Part shown: piece by piece, positions 1 through 10,677 of the stretch | How positions within the stretch are numbered: the first letter of the stretch is position 1 | How the letters are laid out: every line of letters starts with the position of its first letter | Assembly: GCA_025200525.1 (NCBI GenBank) | Contig: CM045763.1 | Coordinates: 157,982,246 to 158,046,245 of the forward strand | DNA from: Camellia lanceoleosa | Taxonomy: Eukaryota; Streptophyta; Magnoliopsida; Ericales; Theaceae | DNA: 64,000 nucleotides | Direction of reading: 5' to 3' | The notes under the pieces: generated by a model | The model's input: only the letters and a program-made list of their open reading frames with translations | Told to the model about the DNA's origin: nothing | Database searches by the model: none | Program-made: the position numbers and the translations under genes

Positions 1-69
1 ACTCTCGATTACACCTTACTGCAATTCTAAACCCAAAAGTACAAAGTGTCACAATCTCCCTTCCTTAAG
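1..69 (-). mobile_element. 3' LTR start and polypurine tract of a minus-strand LTR retrotransposon
   Basis: Read on the minus strand, positions 69 to 54 are purine-rich (CTTAAGGAAGGGAGAT) and are followed at once by TGTGACAC (53 to 46), a usual LTR start. Just upstream on that strand is a tract like the C-terminal codons of plant gypsy polyproteins (TTTCGAGGACG). This is the 3' end of an element whose 3' LTR runs off the left edge. Its partner 5' LTR end and primer site are at 2264-2280. The boundary is clear; the family is not. Confidence 0.6.
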
Positions 70-2263
70 AAATTCCGTCCTCGAAATGAAGAAAACCAAC
101 AAAATGAAACTCAAACATGAACGGAAACATGCCCTTTAATGTTCAAAACTAGATCCACACTCGGGATAGATTCTCAATTTTCTGATTTGATACCTCAATG
201 TTCCAAAGATATCCAAACAACAAGAATCACAAGGAAAGGATTACAAATACTTTCGACCAGCACACACATTGGAATTCAACGGGCAAGGAGCAACACTAAC
301 CATTTATAATCCCAAAGTCCATAGAAACTTCCCAATTAATAACTAAGTGGACAATGTCTATTGAATGCCCAAAACTCAATTTCCAGGAAAAATAATCACC
401 CTTAGACTAACACTAAGTCAACACAAGCAAAATAGATAACACATTGCATTGTATGATCCAATACCACAATTCTTAATTGCATTTCAATTAGCGGTATTAT
501 CAATTTTTTTTTTATTCCATTTAACACTAAAAGTAGAATAGTGAAAATCATTCATTATTATATTCAGATTAAGTCCTTAACATTTAGTTCAACCATGCCT
601 TTCCAGGCCACGCACAAGGAAAATAGATTTTTGTTTTCCACATCGATCTCAACATTTTTCCCGGTGAATTCCAACCATCACCAAATAACCCCCTACCACC
701 CATTCGGTGACATCACAACACAATTTCCATACATATTCGTAACAACAACAAACAGAAACAAACCGATATATTCATTACAAATGTCAACACTTAATATCAA
801 CATTCAACATATATATACACATTGGCACAAGTGCACTTACAACAATTTCCATTCAAACATTTTAAACTCAATTAGAGCGGTTTCACAAATTCACATGAAC
901 AACACACAAATATATGCACAAGTAAGACTCCATGCCCTCTAGTACCCCTTGAGACACTATTAATTCATATCCCTATTTATCCAAAACAAGAAAAATCCCA
1001 AGATAGTTAAGCACTAATTAACTTCAAGTAGCACTCATCGAAATCACCAATTCAATTTCAATTAACAATCTCAAGTTTTCATTGAAACCACCTATTCTAA
1101 ACCAAACCAAAATAGATCCAACACTCACTAAACCTTTTTCAAAATATTTCTCAAACCTTCCACCTTACTCATTGTCAAACCAGTCCAAAGGAACTATTTG
1201 TCATCCAATCCTTAATACCAAACAATCAGTTAACTATTCCATAAAACTTAAATTTTGACACTCAAACATCCACAAATTGTTCTGAATCATTTACTCTGAG
1301 ATGGAGCTTCATACACCATCCTATACGTTCCTAGAATCTCACTGGACTTCTCGAATATGCGTTGCACTAGCACCATTCCCAATAGTCTCATCACTTTTAT
1401 ACCGAGATGGCAACACTAATTCTGAATCACACTAAACAATCATCACCCACACAACACCCATTACAAAGATTACAACCCACATTCCTTCTCAAGGACCACT
1501 TCTTGCGTTTAACTATTAAGTGTCCTTCATACTCATGAACTCTATAAATGTCTTAATCATGTCACTCACTACTTAAATACAACAAACCCCCATTTTTCAC
1601 CCTCATTATCAAGAAACACAATTCTCACACTCCCTTTCCAAACTTTTCACAATATTCTACATAACCCAAACTAATCTCATACCATTCTAAGATCTCACCT
1701 CATCTCAACCACACTCTTCGTAAACCATACAAGTCGTACATTCCTCGTTCCACAAACACTTTCATTTAATTTAAAGCTCATAAGTCAATACACATTTCCA
1801 CCACTACCTAACGTCTCCCTCACTACCATTTAGTATTTCCCTTAGAGCGCTCATTATCTCAATAACGACATCAAATATCAATCGACCGAACTCTAACCCT
1901 TTCCTGAGACACTTACCCTTCCTACCTCAACACGAAACCCACCTAACATATAATCACACAACACATATATATTGTTAAGCAACAAACCACACAATCGAGT
2001 CAAGGCAACAATGATGATCACTTGTCTCGGAACTTCCAAGAAATTCTCACTAGAAACCACGTTGATCAGACGCGTTTTCAATGAGATTTCAAAGCAAGTT
2101 AGCTGGCTACAACAACTATCCATGAAGCTCAACCCATGTTCACACAATGCAACACAAAATATCCTACACCTCCTACTTCTATATGCAAATATCCTCACCA
2201 AGCGAAGCCAACCCATTGTGGTAAAAACCACTTCCTATGAGCTCCAGGTATTCAAACCCGGTT
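70..2263 (-). mobile_element. Interior of a non-autonomous minus-strand LTR element, no coding domain seen
   Basis: This stretch lies between a polypurine tract (54-69) and a primer site (2264-2277), so it is the whole interior of one element, only about 2.2 kb long. I see no gag, protease, reverse transcriptase, RNase H or integrase motif on either strand. The open frames in it (for example 541-942 plus and 1893-2231 minus) look like chance frames in A/C-rich sequence. A non-autonomous or internally deleted gypsy derivative fits best. Confidence 0.5.
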
Positions 2264-2277
2264 AGCTCTAATACCAA
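2264..2277 (-). other. Primer binding site, initiator tRNA-Met type
   Basis: The minus strand reads TTGGTATTAGAGC two bases inside the LTR end. That is one mismatch from the usual plant primer site TGGTATCAGAGC, complementary to the 3' end of initiator tRNA-Met. It fixes the element's orientation as minus. Confidence 0.75.
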
Positions 2278-2279
2278 GT

Positions 2280-2720
2280 TGTCACGCCCCAAATTTTAAT
2301 TACTCGGAAACATTACCAAAGCCTTTAAATTAAGTCCATTTTTTTTATTTTTTATTTTTTTTACAAACATCCATTACCCTTGAGTAATAGAAATACAATG
2401 ATACATGTTCTCTGTCTCTCTCAATGAACATTGCAATGACAACAATACATGCCAATCTCTTACTGTGAAGCTACAAATAAATAAAACACAATACATGATC
2501 CATTACATCTATAATGAAATTACATATAAAAGACACATGGACTTCTTAACTCTTCAATCACAGAATCCGCACTTTCTTGTAAGAAAGATAAAAATAACAA
2601 GGGTGAGCACTAATGCCCAGTAGGAATCTCATAATTCTCAATCAATAACTAACACACACATAGAAATGTTTATGCATGTAGAGTGATATCATATAGTAGG
2701 GTGACATTGTATAATTTCAA
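2280..2720 (-). mobile_element. 5' LTR, 3' end of the LTR (minus strand); far border unknown
   Basis: On the minus strand the LTR ends GGGGCGTGACA directly before the primer site. Its block at 2602-2632 (gagcactaatgcccagtagg) resembles 59493-59515 in another minus-strand LTR, so the two belong to similar families. The other end should carry the 1-53 sequence but I cannot find it before 3400, so the right limit given here is a minimum. The AT-rich 2720-3400 may be more of the same LTR. Confidence 0.55.
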
Positions 2721-3414
2721 AATATCATAAGTAAGTGCCTTTTTCTCAAAAATTATTTAAACACTTTTAAGAAAAACCTTTAGCCATTGAAATCATCCCT
2801 TAACTTTAGAAAACCATAGATTCTTGTGAAACAAAGATATTTGAGAAACAACATTATTTACAAATTATTAACCAATTCCCAAAATATTTCTTATTTAATT
2901 TCCATTTTTAATATTCCTCTTTGTCTTTCATTCTTCCTTTCTACTCATTATATTTATTTAGAACTCCATAAATTCACATTCAAGTTCCCTAATTTATTTA
3001 TAGAACAACACTCATAATTTACCTTTATTGCTACAACTACTTCATTAAGTTTACCATCACCAGTCCATAATCCTCTTACCCATTTTTGATTTTCATTCTT
3101 TACAAATAATGTCTATGCACATTTTTGGTGTTTGATGTGTACTGTATTTACTTTATAATGAAAGAAAAAAAATGGTATAACTCCATAGTTTTTGAGTCAT
3201 AATTAAAACAAATAAAAAAAAAATCATAATCAAACACCACATGAGATATAATTAAAGATTTCATGAGTTATAACTAAAATATTGTCATAATTAAAAAATA
3301 AAATAGCATAACTGGGGGTATATATGGTACCTCCCTTTGAAGGAGTGTATATAGTAGAATTTTCCTATTAATATTTATAAAATTTATCCAACCAAACCAA
3401 ACTAAATCAAACCT
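2721..3414. other. AT-rich non-coding stretch
   Basis: No gene or family-specific motif is visible. It holds short A/T runs and a small frame at 2826-3017 with no recognisable product. It may be the rest of the LTR to its left, bounded on the right by a LINE remnant. Confidence 0.5.
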
Positions 3415-4221
3415 TAAGTTTCATCAATTAGAGTCGGCTACATAAATCATTTTTCTCCATTCAACTCTATCAAAGGCCATTTGGTTAGTCAAATTAAGAA
3501 TATTCATATATCTATTTACTATAGCAGCCCACGTCAGTCTAGGTCTGCCCCTTTCCCCTAACAAACAATCTTAATCTATTCTCTCTCAACTTATCTTTTA
3601 TTAGTGTTATTCTTACTCATTCACGAATATCCTCATTTCTAACTCTATCTTTTCTAATATTGCCATACATTCACCTTAGCATCCTCATCTTAGAAACACT
3701 CATTTTATCTACATGTTGTTTCTTAATTCCCCAACATTTTGTCCCACATAATATCCTTGATTTAATAGCTGTTCTATATAAATTTCCTTTTAATTTAGGG
3801 AGTACTCGTTTATTACACAGTATCCCAGACACACTCTTGTACTTAAGCTTTCTTGTCTTGATTTTATGGACCATATTTGGTCCAATCTCCTCAGTCGTTG
3901 TGATAATCGATTCTAAATAATGAAAAATTTCACTCTTAGACAATTTTAGGTTCTCAATCTTCATTTCTCCTCTATTTCTATTGTTACTATTACTAAAATT
4001 ACATTCCATGTTTTCTTTATTTTGCTTATCTTAAATCTTTAGATTCAAGTGTTTCTTTCCAAGTTTCTAACTTAGTATTAACTCATTTTCTAGTCTCATC
4101 TCCTAAGACGATATCATTTGCAAAATATACCATGACATATCATCCTGAATATTTCTCATTAACTCATCCATACTAAAATAAAAAGATAAGACTCAAGGTT
4201 GATTCTTGGTGTAGCCCTACT
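3415..4221 (-). pseudogene. RTE-type LINE reverse transcriptase, 3' remnant
   Basis: The minus strand encodes pieces of a non-LTR retrotransposon reverse transcriptase in several frames. Near 4200 it shows a GLHQ-like stretch and MDELMRNIQDDMSW. Near 4130-4080 is a damaged FADD-box region followed by ETRK and NTKLETWKETLESK. Positions 4009-3671 are open and hold YLESI, VSGILCNKRVLPKLKG, YRTAI, CWGIKKQHVDKMSV and MRMLR. After that come GRPRLTWAA and, near 3430, the closing YVADS motif. This order matches the end of the RT and the C-terminal region of plant RTE LINEs. The catalytic box is frameshifted, so it is dead. The fragment stops where an LTR-like element begins at 4222. Confidence 0.8.
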
Positions 4222-5720
4222 TGTAACATGCCTGGGGGGTTCCCTTGTGTGTTAAATAGTTTGGACTCTCGATTTCTTTGATCTAGTCACACGAGTGCAA
4301 TGTGAAATATAGATGAGAGTCTAGATTTGACAACTTTATAGAAAATCTATTTTTTTGCAAAAACTTTTGGCAGAAATGGACTGCGTCATCAGATCTCAGA
4401 GTTACCATCTAATATTTTGAGAAAATTAGGAAACCCGTGACTCGTGCCAAGGCCACTGTTCGTCAAAACCAAAGATACTTGGCTCGGAACCTTAGATATT
4501 AGAGGGAAAGGTCATTAATTGAGCGTCCCCGCTCACCCGATCAAAGATCGGCCTCCACTAAACCATGATATGATTTTTACTTACTTATATGTTCATATTA
4601 TGATTATTTAATAAATACTAAAATTTAACAAGTATAGACTATATCATTCATTTTGAAACAACTTGATTCCTTGTATTTTTGAAAGAGTTTTAAAGATGTG
4701 TAACTCAAAAGAAATCAAGCTCACAAGCATGAAATCAGTATTATTCCAAATTAAATGACACAACTTCTATGTACTAGCATTCTTAGAGATGTATCACATA
4801 AGCAAGTAGTCACATGGTAGAATGCTTGATATAATAAGAAAAACACACATAAACGGGATATTAAAGCATAGAAACTCATATATTTACTGACATTCCGCGA
4901 ACATGTATAAAACAAAGTTAGGAAATATGTATGATCTTAAATGTAAAATCCTAACGCAATACATACAGAAAATGCGACTAGAGATTCAGCTACTAAAACT
5001 GACATGTGAATCATCTCAAAAGCATGAGATAGCATACGTAATCACACAATAATTGATTAAACCCACAGATGCAAATGAACCGACTCTAAATGCATGAAAT
5101 ATAGAAGCAAAGTATGGATATGATAAAAAAAGAAAGTATGATGATATTTACAAAATATGGAAAGTGAGTAAATAAAATGGATAGAACAAAATGGGGTTGG
5201 AAGACGTACATAGAAAGGGTAGAAAGAAGCGGGGGTTAAGAATTATTACAATATTGAATAATTACAAAACCGAATAAAAGACGTGAGATTGGGAGATTAG
5301 TACAACACAAACCGAATCTAACAAATCATACGGAAAAAATAAAAAATAATATTCATTCACTGGTTAATATTCATTCGATGGTCATTATTCATCTTGTTTT
5401 GCTTGCTACAGGGTGACTGCTCTGTTTTACTTGGGAAAACACATATGGTCGGAACACTATTCATCCGGTGGTACTATTTATCGTCGACTATTTACCGTGG
5501 CAGTTACTATTCATCCTCCTTGGCCATTTTATCGGACATTTTTTTGTCTATGGTTACTATTTACCACAAGAAGTTACTATTCACCAACGATCACTATTCA
5601 CCCAGCGGTGTCACATTTCTTTTGGAGGAAATGGTGAATTTTCTGATTATTAAACTTTCTTCTTTACACCCTTACGATTATGGTGTATATTTTAAAATCT
5701 CAACAAAAAATTTCAAGTTT
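4222..5720 (-). mobile_element. Decayed copy of the large LTR family (TGTAGACACCCC family)
   Basis: It begins TGTAACATGCC on the plus strand. From about 4370 it matches the copies at 14169, 44892 and 55094 (reverse): a conserved block reading as 'gagaaaattaggaaaccc..gactcgtgcc', then 'gcccgatcaaagatcggcctc', then 'acaagtatagac'. A TGGGGTTGGAAGAC block at 5191 also recurs in other copies. The other end (GGGGTGTCTACA) is missing, so the copy is truncated or too diverged. By analogy with copies that have a clear TATA box the sense strand is minus. It interrupts the LINE at 4221. Confidence 0.6.
5350..5612. repeat. Degenerate TACTATTCAYC repeats
   Basis: Variants of TACTATTCAYC or TACTATTTACC recur about nine times at uneven 20-40 base spacing (5353, 5381, 5455, 5474, 5490, 5505, 5555, 5575 and 5592). 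The overlapping frames here are products of this repetition and not a gene. Confidence 0.6.
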
Positions 5721-6333
5721 TATCTTTAATGTGATTTTGAATGATATATATCAATGAATAGAAATATTAATTAAAATAAATTTTGATTTTTAAAAATCAA
5801 TTCCTTCAAAAATTTTTGAAAACAATTTATTTCTTTATTTATTTTTCTTCTTTTTTCCTCTCCACGTTGAGCTTCTCCAACTCTCTTTTTCCACGCGCTT
5901 TATTTTTTAGCCCCCCCTCTGCTGAACCTCCCTCTTACTTTCAAAAACTTCCACAAACAAACAACGAACATACATATAATAATATAATGGAATATAATAT
6001 AGTATAATATACATATATATTGAGACGCCCCGTGTTTGAGGTCGGCGATGCCGACTTCAAATTCATTCTTTCTAATGACGTAACTTTTCAACTTAAAAAT
6101 AATAAAAAGATATAATTTAAAAATAATAAATTTTAAATTTAATTTTATGCATATATATCAAATAATTTTTTTTTTAAAATTTAGCACTTAAAATTTTTTT
6201 ATGAAGTAACTTTCAACTTAAAAAATTTAATATTTAATTTTTAATACTTAATTTTCAATTTTATCAAATACCATCATATTCGGACTACTATTTTTCTTGG
6301 GTGTATTTTTGCCACATAAGAAGTTGGTGCATC
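5721..6333. other. AT-rich stretch with a GC-rich hairpin at 6041-6055
   Basis: Mostly A/T-rich DNA with a pyrimidine-rich tract near 5850-5940. At 6041-6055 there is a perfect inverted repeat GTCGGC-gat-GCCGAC embedded in GAGG..CTTC, standing out against AT-rich surroundings. No coding sequence is recognisable. Confidence 0.5.
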
Positions 6334-8111
6334 ATGAAGAAAAAAGGGTTAGAGCTAAACATTAGGGCCGCCCTCCCCTTTTTTAGGCTTTAGACCAACT
6401 TAAAAAATTGGACTACATATCTACTAAAAAAATAGGAAGTTTAAAAAAAAAAAAAAATAGAGTTTCGACTTTATAATACAATAATGAGTATGTTTAGTTT
6501 GGTTTTTAGAAACTTATTTTAGAAATATTTTTTAAAACATAAAAAATTAATTTGGTGAAAAAAATAAATTCTTATTATTATTTTTATATAATTTTTGTTT
6601 TGGGAGACTAAAAATAAGTTTTAAAAATTTAAAAATATATTTTTGATATTTATTTATTTTTTTATATTTATGATACTTATCATTTTTGTAATAAAAATTT
6701 AAAAATATATTTTTAATATTTTGATACTTATCATTTTTGATATTTCTGAAAAAAAATAATAATCCAAACATGACCAATAAATCTTGAAATTTTAATTTTA
6801 TCAATTAAACCCTAATTTTTTGATTTATTTTCAATTTAAACCATTTGCCTATTTTCGTTAAGTAAAACTATTACAAAAATTGTATTTTATTTATTGAACT
6901 CAATAGAAACAAGTATTTTAGACATTTTCCATACACTTACATTTTTAATGACTAAAATACACTTTTTTTCATACAGTTTACTAAACGAAAATAAATAAAT
7001 GATTTAAGATGAAAATAAATCAAAATATTAGAATTTAAATTGATAAAATAAAAAATTCATGATTTATTTTGTTACAAGGTTGAAACCTTGAGCTTTTGTT
7101 TTTTTTTTTCTCCTAAAAAACTATTGGTAAATTAATATTTATCTTTAATTATTTTTTTTTTCATTTACTAGTGCCCACACAAATTTATTTATATATAAAA
7201 TTATTAAAATTTATTTATATAGATTATAATATATAAAAAAATCATGACAATAACCCCAAATGATAAAAATCTCGTAGCTTTGCAGTTGATCAAAATTCAA
7301 TTTACAACAATAAAAAAATAAATATCAATACTAAATAAAAATATTATATCAGCAGCAGTAAAAAATATTTAAATGTTACCCTTCTCTTAGTTTTAGTTGC
7401 AAAATTACTTTGCGTAATCTAACTTACTTGCCATATCTTTTTCAATGAATAAGATAATTAATTAATTTGTCTCTTGTGATATGATTGACTGAATAACTTC
7501 AATTTTCATTTTTTCCCCCCTCTAATAGGAACCGGTAACTGGCAAAGGCAATATCATATATAACCTTGGTCGACCTTTCAAATTATACTCTTCTAATTTA
7601 TTTATTGTGTAAATTTAGTTTTTATAATTTAATTGTATCAAGTTTGCTTTTTAATTTTTTACACTATATCAATTTAGTTTAGCTGATAGCACTTAAAAAA
7701 AAAAAAAAAAATTGGGCAAACATCAAAAGCAAAATGCTTCATTGAGAAGGGACTGCATCAATTCAAATTGGACACCAATCTTTCTTCACTTCGACAAGAG
7801 TAAATGAACTATTTTACTCTTTGATTTCATTCTAGCTTCTAAAGGGCGTTTTCAATCGGATGAAGTTGATAAAATGTTAATTTTTTTAAAATAAAATAAA
7901 AATACAATTAAAATTATAATTATAATGACCAAATTGATATAAGAGGAAAACTAGATGAACTATTGGTGTTATTTGCCCAAACAGTTAATCAATGATTTAA
8001 ATGGTGTTTGATGCCCATCTTATCACTTAAAAATTTAAGTAATTCTTAAAATATAAAATCAAAAGTTAAGAAATTTTTTAAGTTCAAGTATTCTTACTTA
8101 ATGCTTACTAA

Positions 8112-9577
8112 GCCTCTGTTTGGGAAGTGGGTTGATTTTTTGATTTTTTGACATTTTTGGCTATTTTAGCCTGGGGCTAAAAAGTCTGGTTTGGAAAGGA
8201 TTTTTTGACTTTTTCGTGAGGTGGCTTCATGTTAAATTACAAAACAGCCCTTCTACTATTTTTTGTGGAATGGACCTCATTGCCTCTTTTGTCCTCCACG
8301 TCAGATTAGCCATGAATGGACCGATTTTTTATTTGTAAATGGTTTTTTCAAGGGGTTTTTTATTTTGATTTTGATTTTAATTTTAATTTTTTTTTCATTT
8401 TCTGTAAAATGATAAAAAATGAGGTTTTATTTTATTATCCTGTATATTTTAATTCATTTATTTTTTTTTTTTTGCAAATGATTTTTTCATGTGTTTTGTA
8501 TTTTAATTTTAATTTTTTTAAAATAATAATAATAATACTAATTTTAATTTTAAATTATAATTTTAAAATAATAATAATGCTAATAATTTTAATTTTTAGT
8601 TTTATTTTATTTTCTTGTGTATTTTAATTTTTTTAATTTTATTTTCAAAAATGAGTTTTCATGTGTTATATTTATTTGTAAATTACGTGGCGAATGGTAA
8701 ATTTAAGTTTTTATGTTTTTTTTTATAAATATTTTTGAATGAGGCGTATTTGTCATTTTTTTTTAAAATTTACGCTTGTCATTTTTTTATTTGTACACAT
8801 TAAATTTTTTTTTTATTTATTTGTAAATTACGTAGCAAATGGTAATTTCTTTTTTTTTTTTTGATTTTTTTTCCTTTTTTTTTGGAGGAGGCGTATTTTT
8901 GTCTTTTTTTTTTTTTAAAATTTACGTTTCTGTAATTTTTTTTATTTGTATACATTAATTTGTTTTTATATTTTCGAAATGAGTTTTCATGTGTTTTATT
9001 TATTTGTAAATTACGTGGCAACTGATAATTTTAAGTTTTTTTAAGTTTAATTTTTTTTTATTTTCAATTTTTTTTAAAATTACGTGGCGAGAGTTTTCAT
9101 GCGTTTTTTATTTATTTTGTTGTCCTGCGTATTTTAAATAATTTAATTTAAATTTATTTTTAAATATTTAATTTTAATTTTAAATTTAAATTTAATTTTA
9201 ATTTTGATTTTCACAACTCTACACTTGAATCATAGCCAAATACATAACAAAAAAATTCAAATATTTAAAACTATTTTTATGAAATAGAGTTTGAATTTAT
9301 TTTTATAAAATATTTTAACAAAAAACAAAAAAATGTTTTTAATTTGTTTTTTCAACTTTCTTTGTTTTTTCTGGGAAAATGTGTTTTTTGGGTTTTTGGG
9401 GTTTTTTTTTTTTTGCTGCCGCATGCCCCTCTTTCATGAGGGGTAGTTTTGTAAATTTTCCTTAGCGTTTCCTCTTGCCAAGCAACTGTGGCTTTTTTGT
9501 CATTTATAGTGGCTAAATAAGCCTCTTTTGTCATTTAGTGGCTAATTTAGCCTCCACCAACCTTTCCAAACGATGCC
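8112..9577. mobile_element. PIF/Harbinger-type non-autonomous DNA element
   Basis: This 1466-base block is absent from copy 2, where the empty site reads cttac-TAA-attag (22331-22333). Here it reads cttac-TAA-[element]-TAA-attag, an exact 3-base TAA duplication. The ends are imperfect inverted repeats: GCCTCTGTTTGGGAAG on the left and GGCATCGTTTGGAAAG read inward from the right. A 3-base TAA/TTA duplication with a GTTTGG-type end is typical of PIF/Harbinger (Tourist-like) elements. The interior is A/T-rich with long T runs and no transposase frame. Confidence 0.75.
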
Positions 9578-9934
9578 TAAATTAGCATGAAACAAACGTG
9601 TTCACCTCAATCTTGACAAATAGAGGTGGATTTGGTGGCAACTTGGATTTGATTTTTTTTTTTTTTTCCTATTTATTGTTTTAATTTTTAGTTTGTTGTG
9701 TGGAGGTTTATTTTTCTTCCTTGTGGGGGTCTTTTCTCCTCTTCTATGGAGGCTTAGATTCTCTCTTCTATGGAGGTTGTTCATCTCTTTTTGAGATCTT
9801 ATGATACTACTGCACCATATTGATCTAATCTTTTGTCAGTTTTGCAATGAAGATTTTTTTTCAAAAGAAAGAAAAAAAATAAAAATAAAAAAAATAAAAT
9901 AAAAATTGCTAACTAAACTTACAATTGTTTATTT

Positions 9935-10249
9935 ATAAGTATCGACATGGATTGCTATGGTCCCGTTATCACCACTATCGCTATCACTATTGCTACTACC
10001 ACCGCCACCATCCTTCTACCACCACTACCACTGCTACAATCTCCCTCACTATTGTCATCATTGCTACATATACCACCATCGTTTCACTATCACCACTCCA
10101 CGGTCATTGCTATGTCGCCTCCACTATCGGTGCTACCATTACCACAACTAACACCTCATCTCCACCATTATTATTACCACAACTATCACTACCCCCTATC
10201 TCCTCCACCATCGTCACTACCCCTCCATCACTACCAGTGGCAACTATAG
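9935..10249. repeat. Cryptic trinucleotide repeat (ACC/ACT/ATC), copy 1
   Basis: About 300 bases built from accact, accatc and accacc words, open in all three plus frames and giving Ser/Thr/Pro/His/Leu-rich translations. The same tract is at 22677-22991 in copy 2 with scattered substitutions. Openness in every frame points to composition, not to a gene. Confidence 0.7.
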
Positions 10250-10677
10250 GAATTTTTTTAGGGTGTTCACTGTGGATACTCCAATTTATTTATTTATTAT
10301 TTTTTTTCAAGGTAGACATTTAAAAAATTATTTTTTAGGGTTTTCAAATCACACACAAATAAATAAATAAAATAAATTTCTAATATATTGATATCTTTGC
10401 TTCAAAAAATAAAATGTAGATACACAGATTTACATAACTATATTTTGTTTTTATTACTAGCATGATAAAAAAAAATGAAGAAGGCTCTTTTAATTCAAAT
10501 TGCAATGAACTATATAACTGTTGATCAATATATAACATTCAAGTGGTACATTTGTTGTGTTAGGAAATATAGATGATTTTTCACAAGTGTAAATCAATCG
10601 AAGGAAATAAAAACTAATGTAGAAGAATTAAATCAACAACGACACAATAATTTTTACGTGCTTCCCTCAATGTGAGG

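Noticed and set aside
1893..2231. Cys-rich 112-residue minus-strand frame next to the primer site
   Set aside because: It overlaps a plus-strand frame of similar length, shows no gag signature, and has no support beyond openness.
9925..10323. A Ser/Thr/His-rich protein gene
   Set aside because: All three plus frames are open at once and the sequence is a cryptic trinucleotide repeat.
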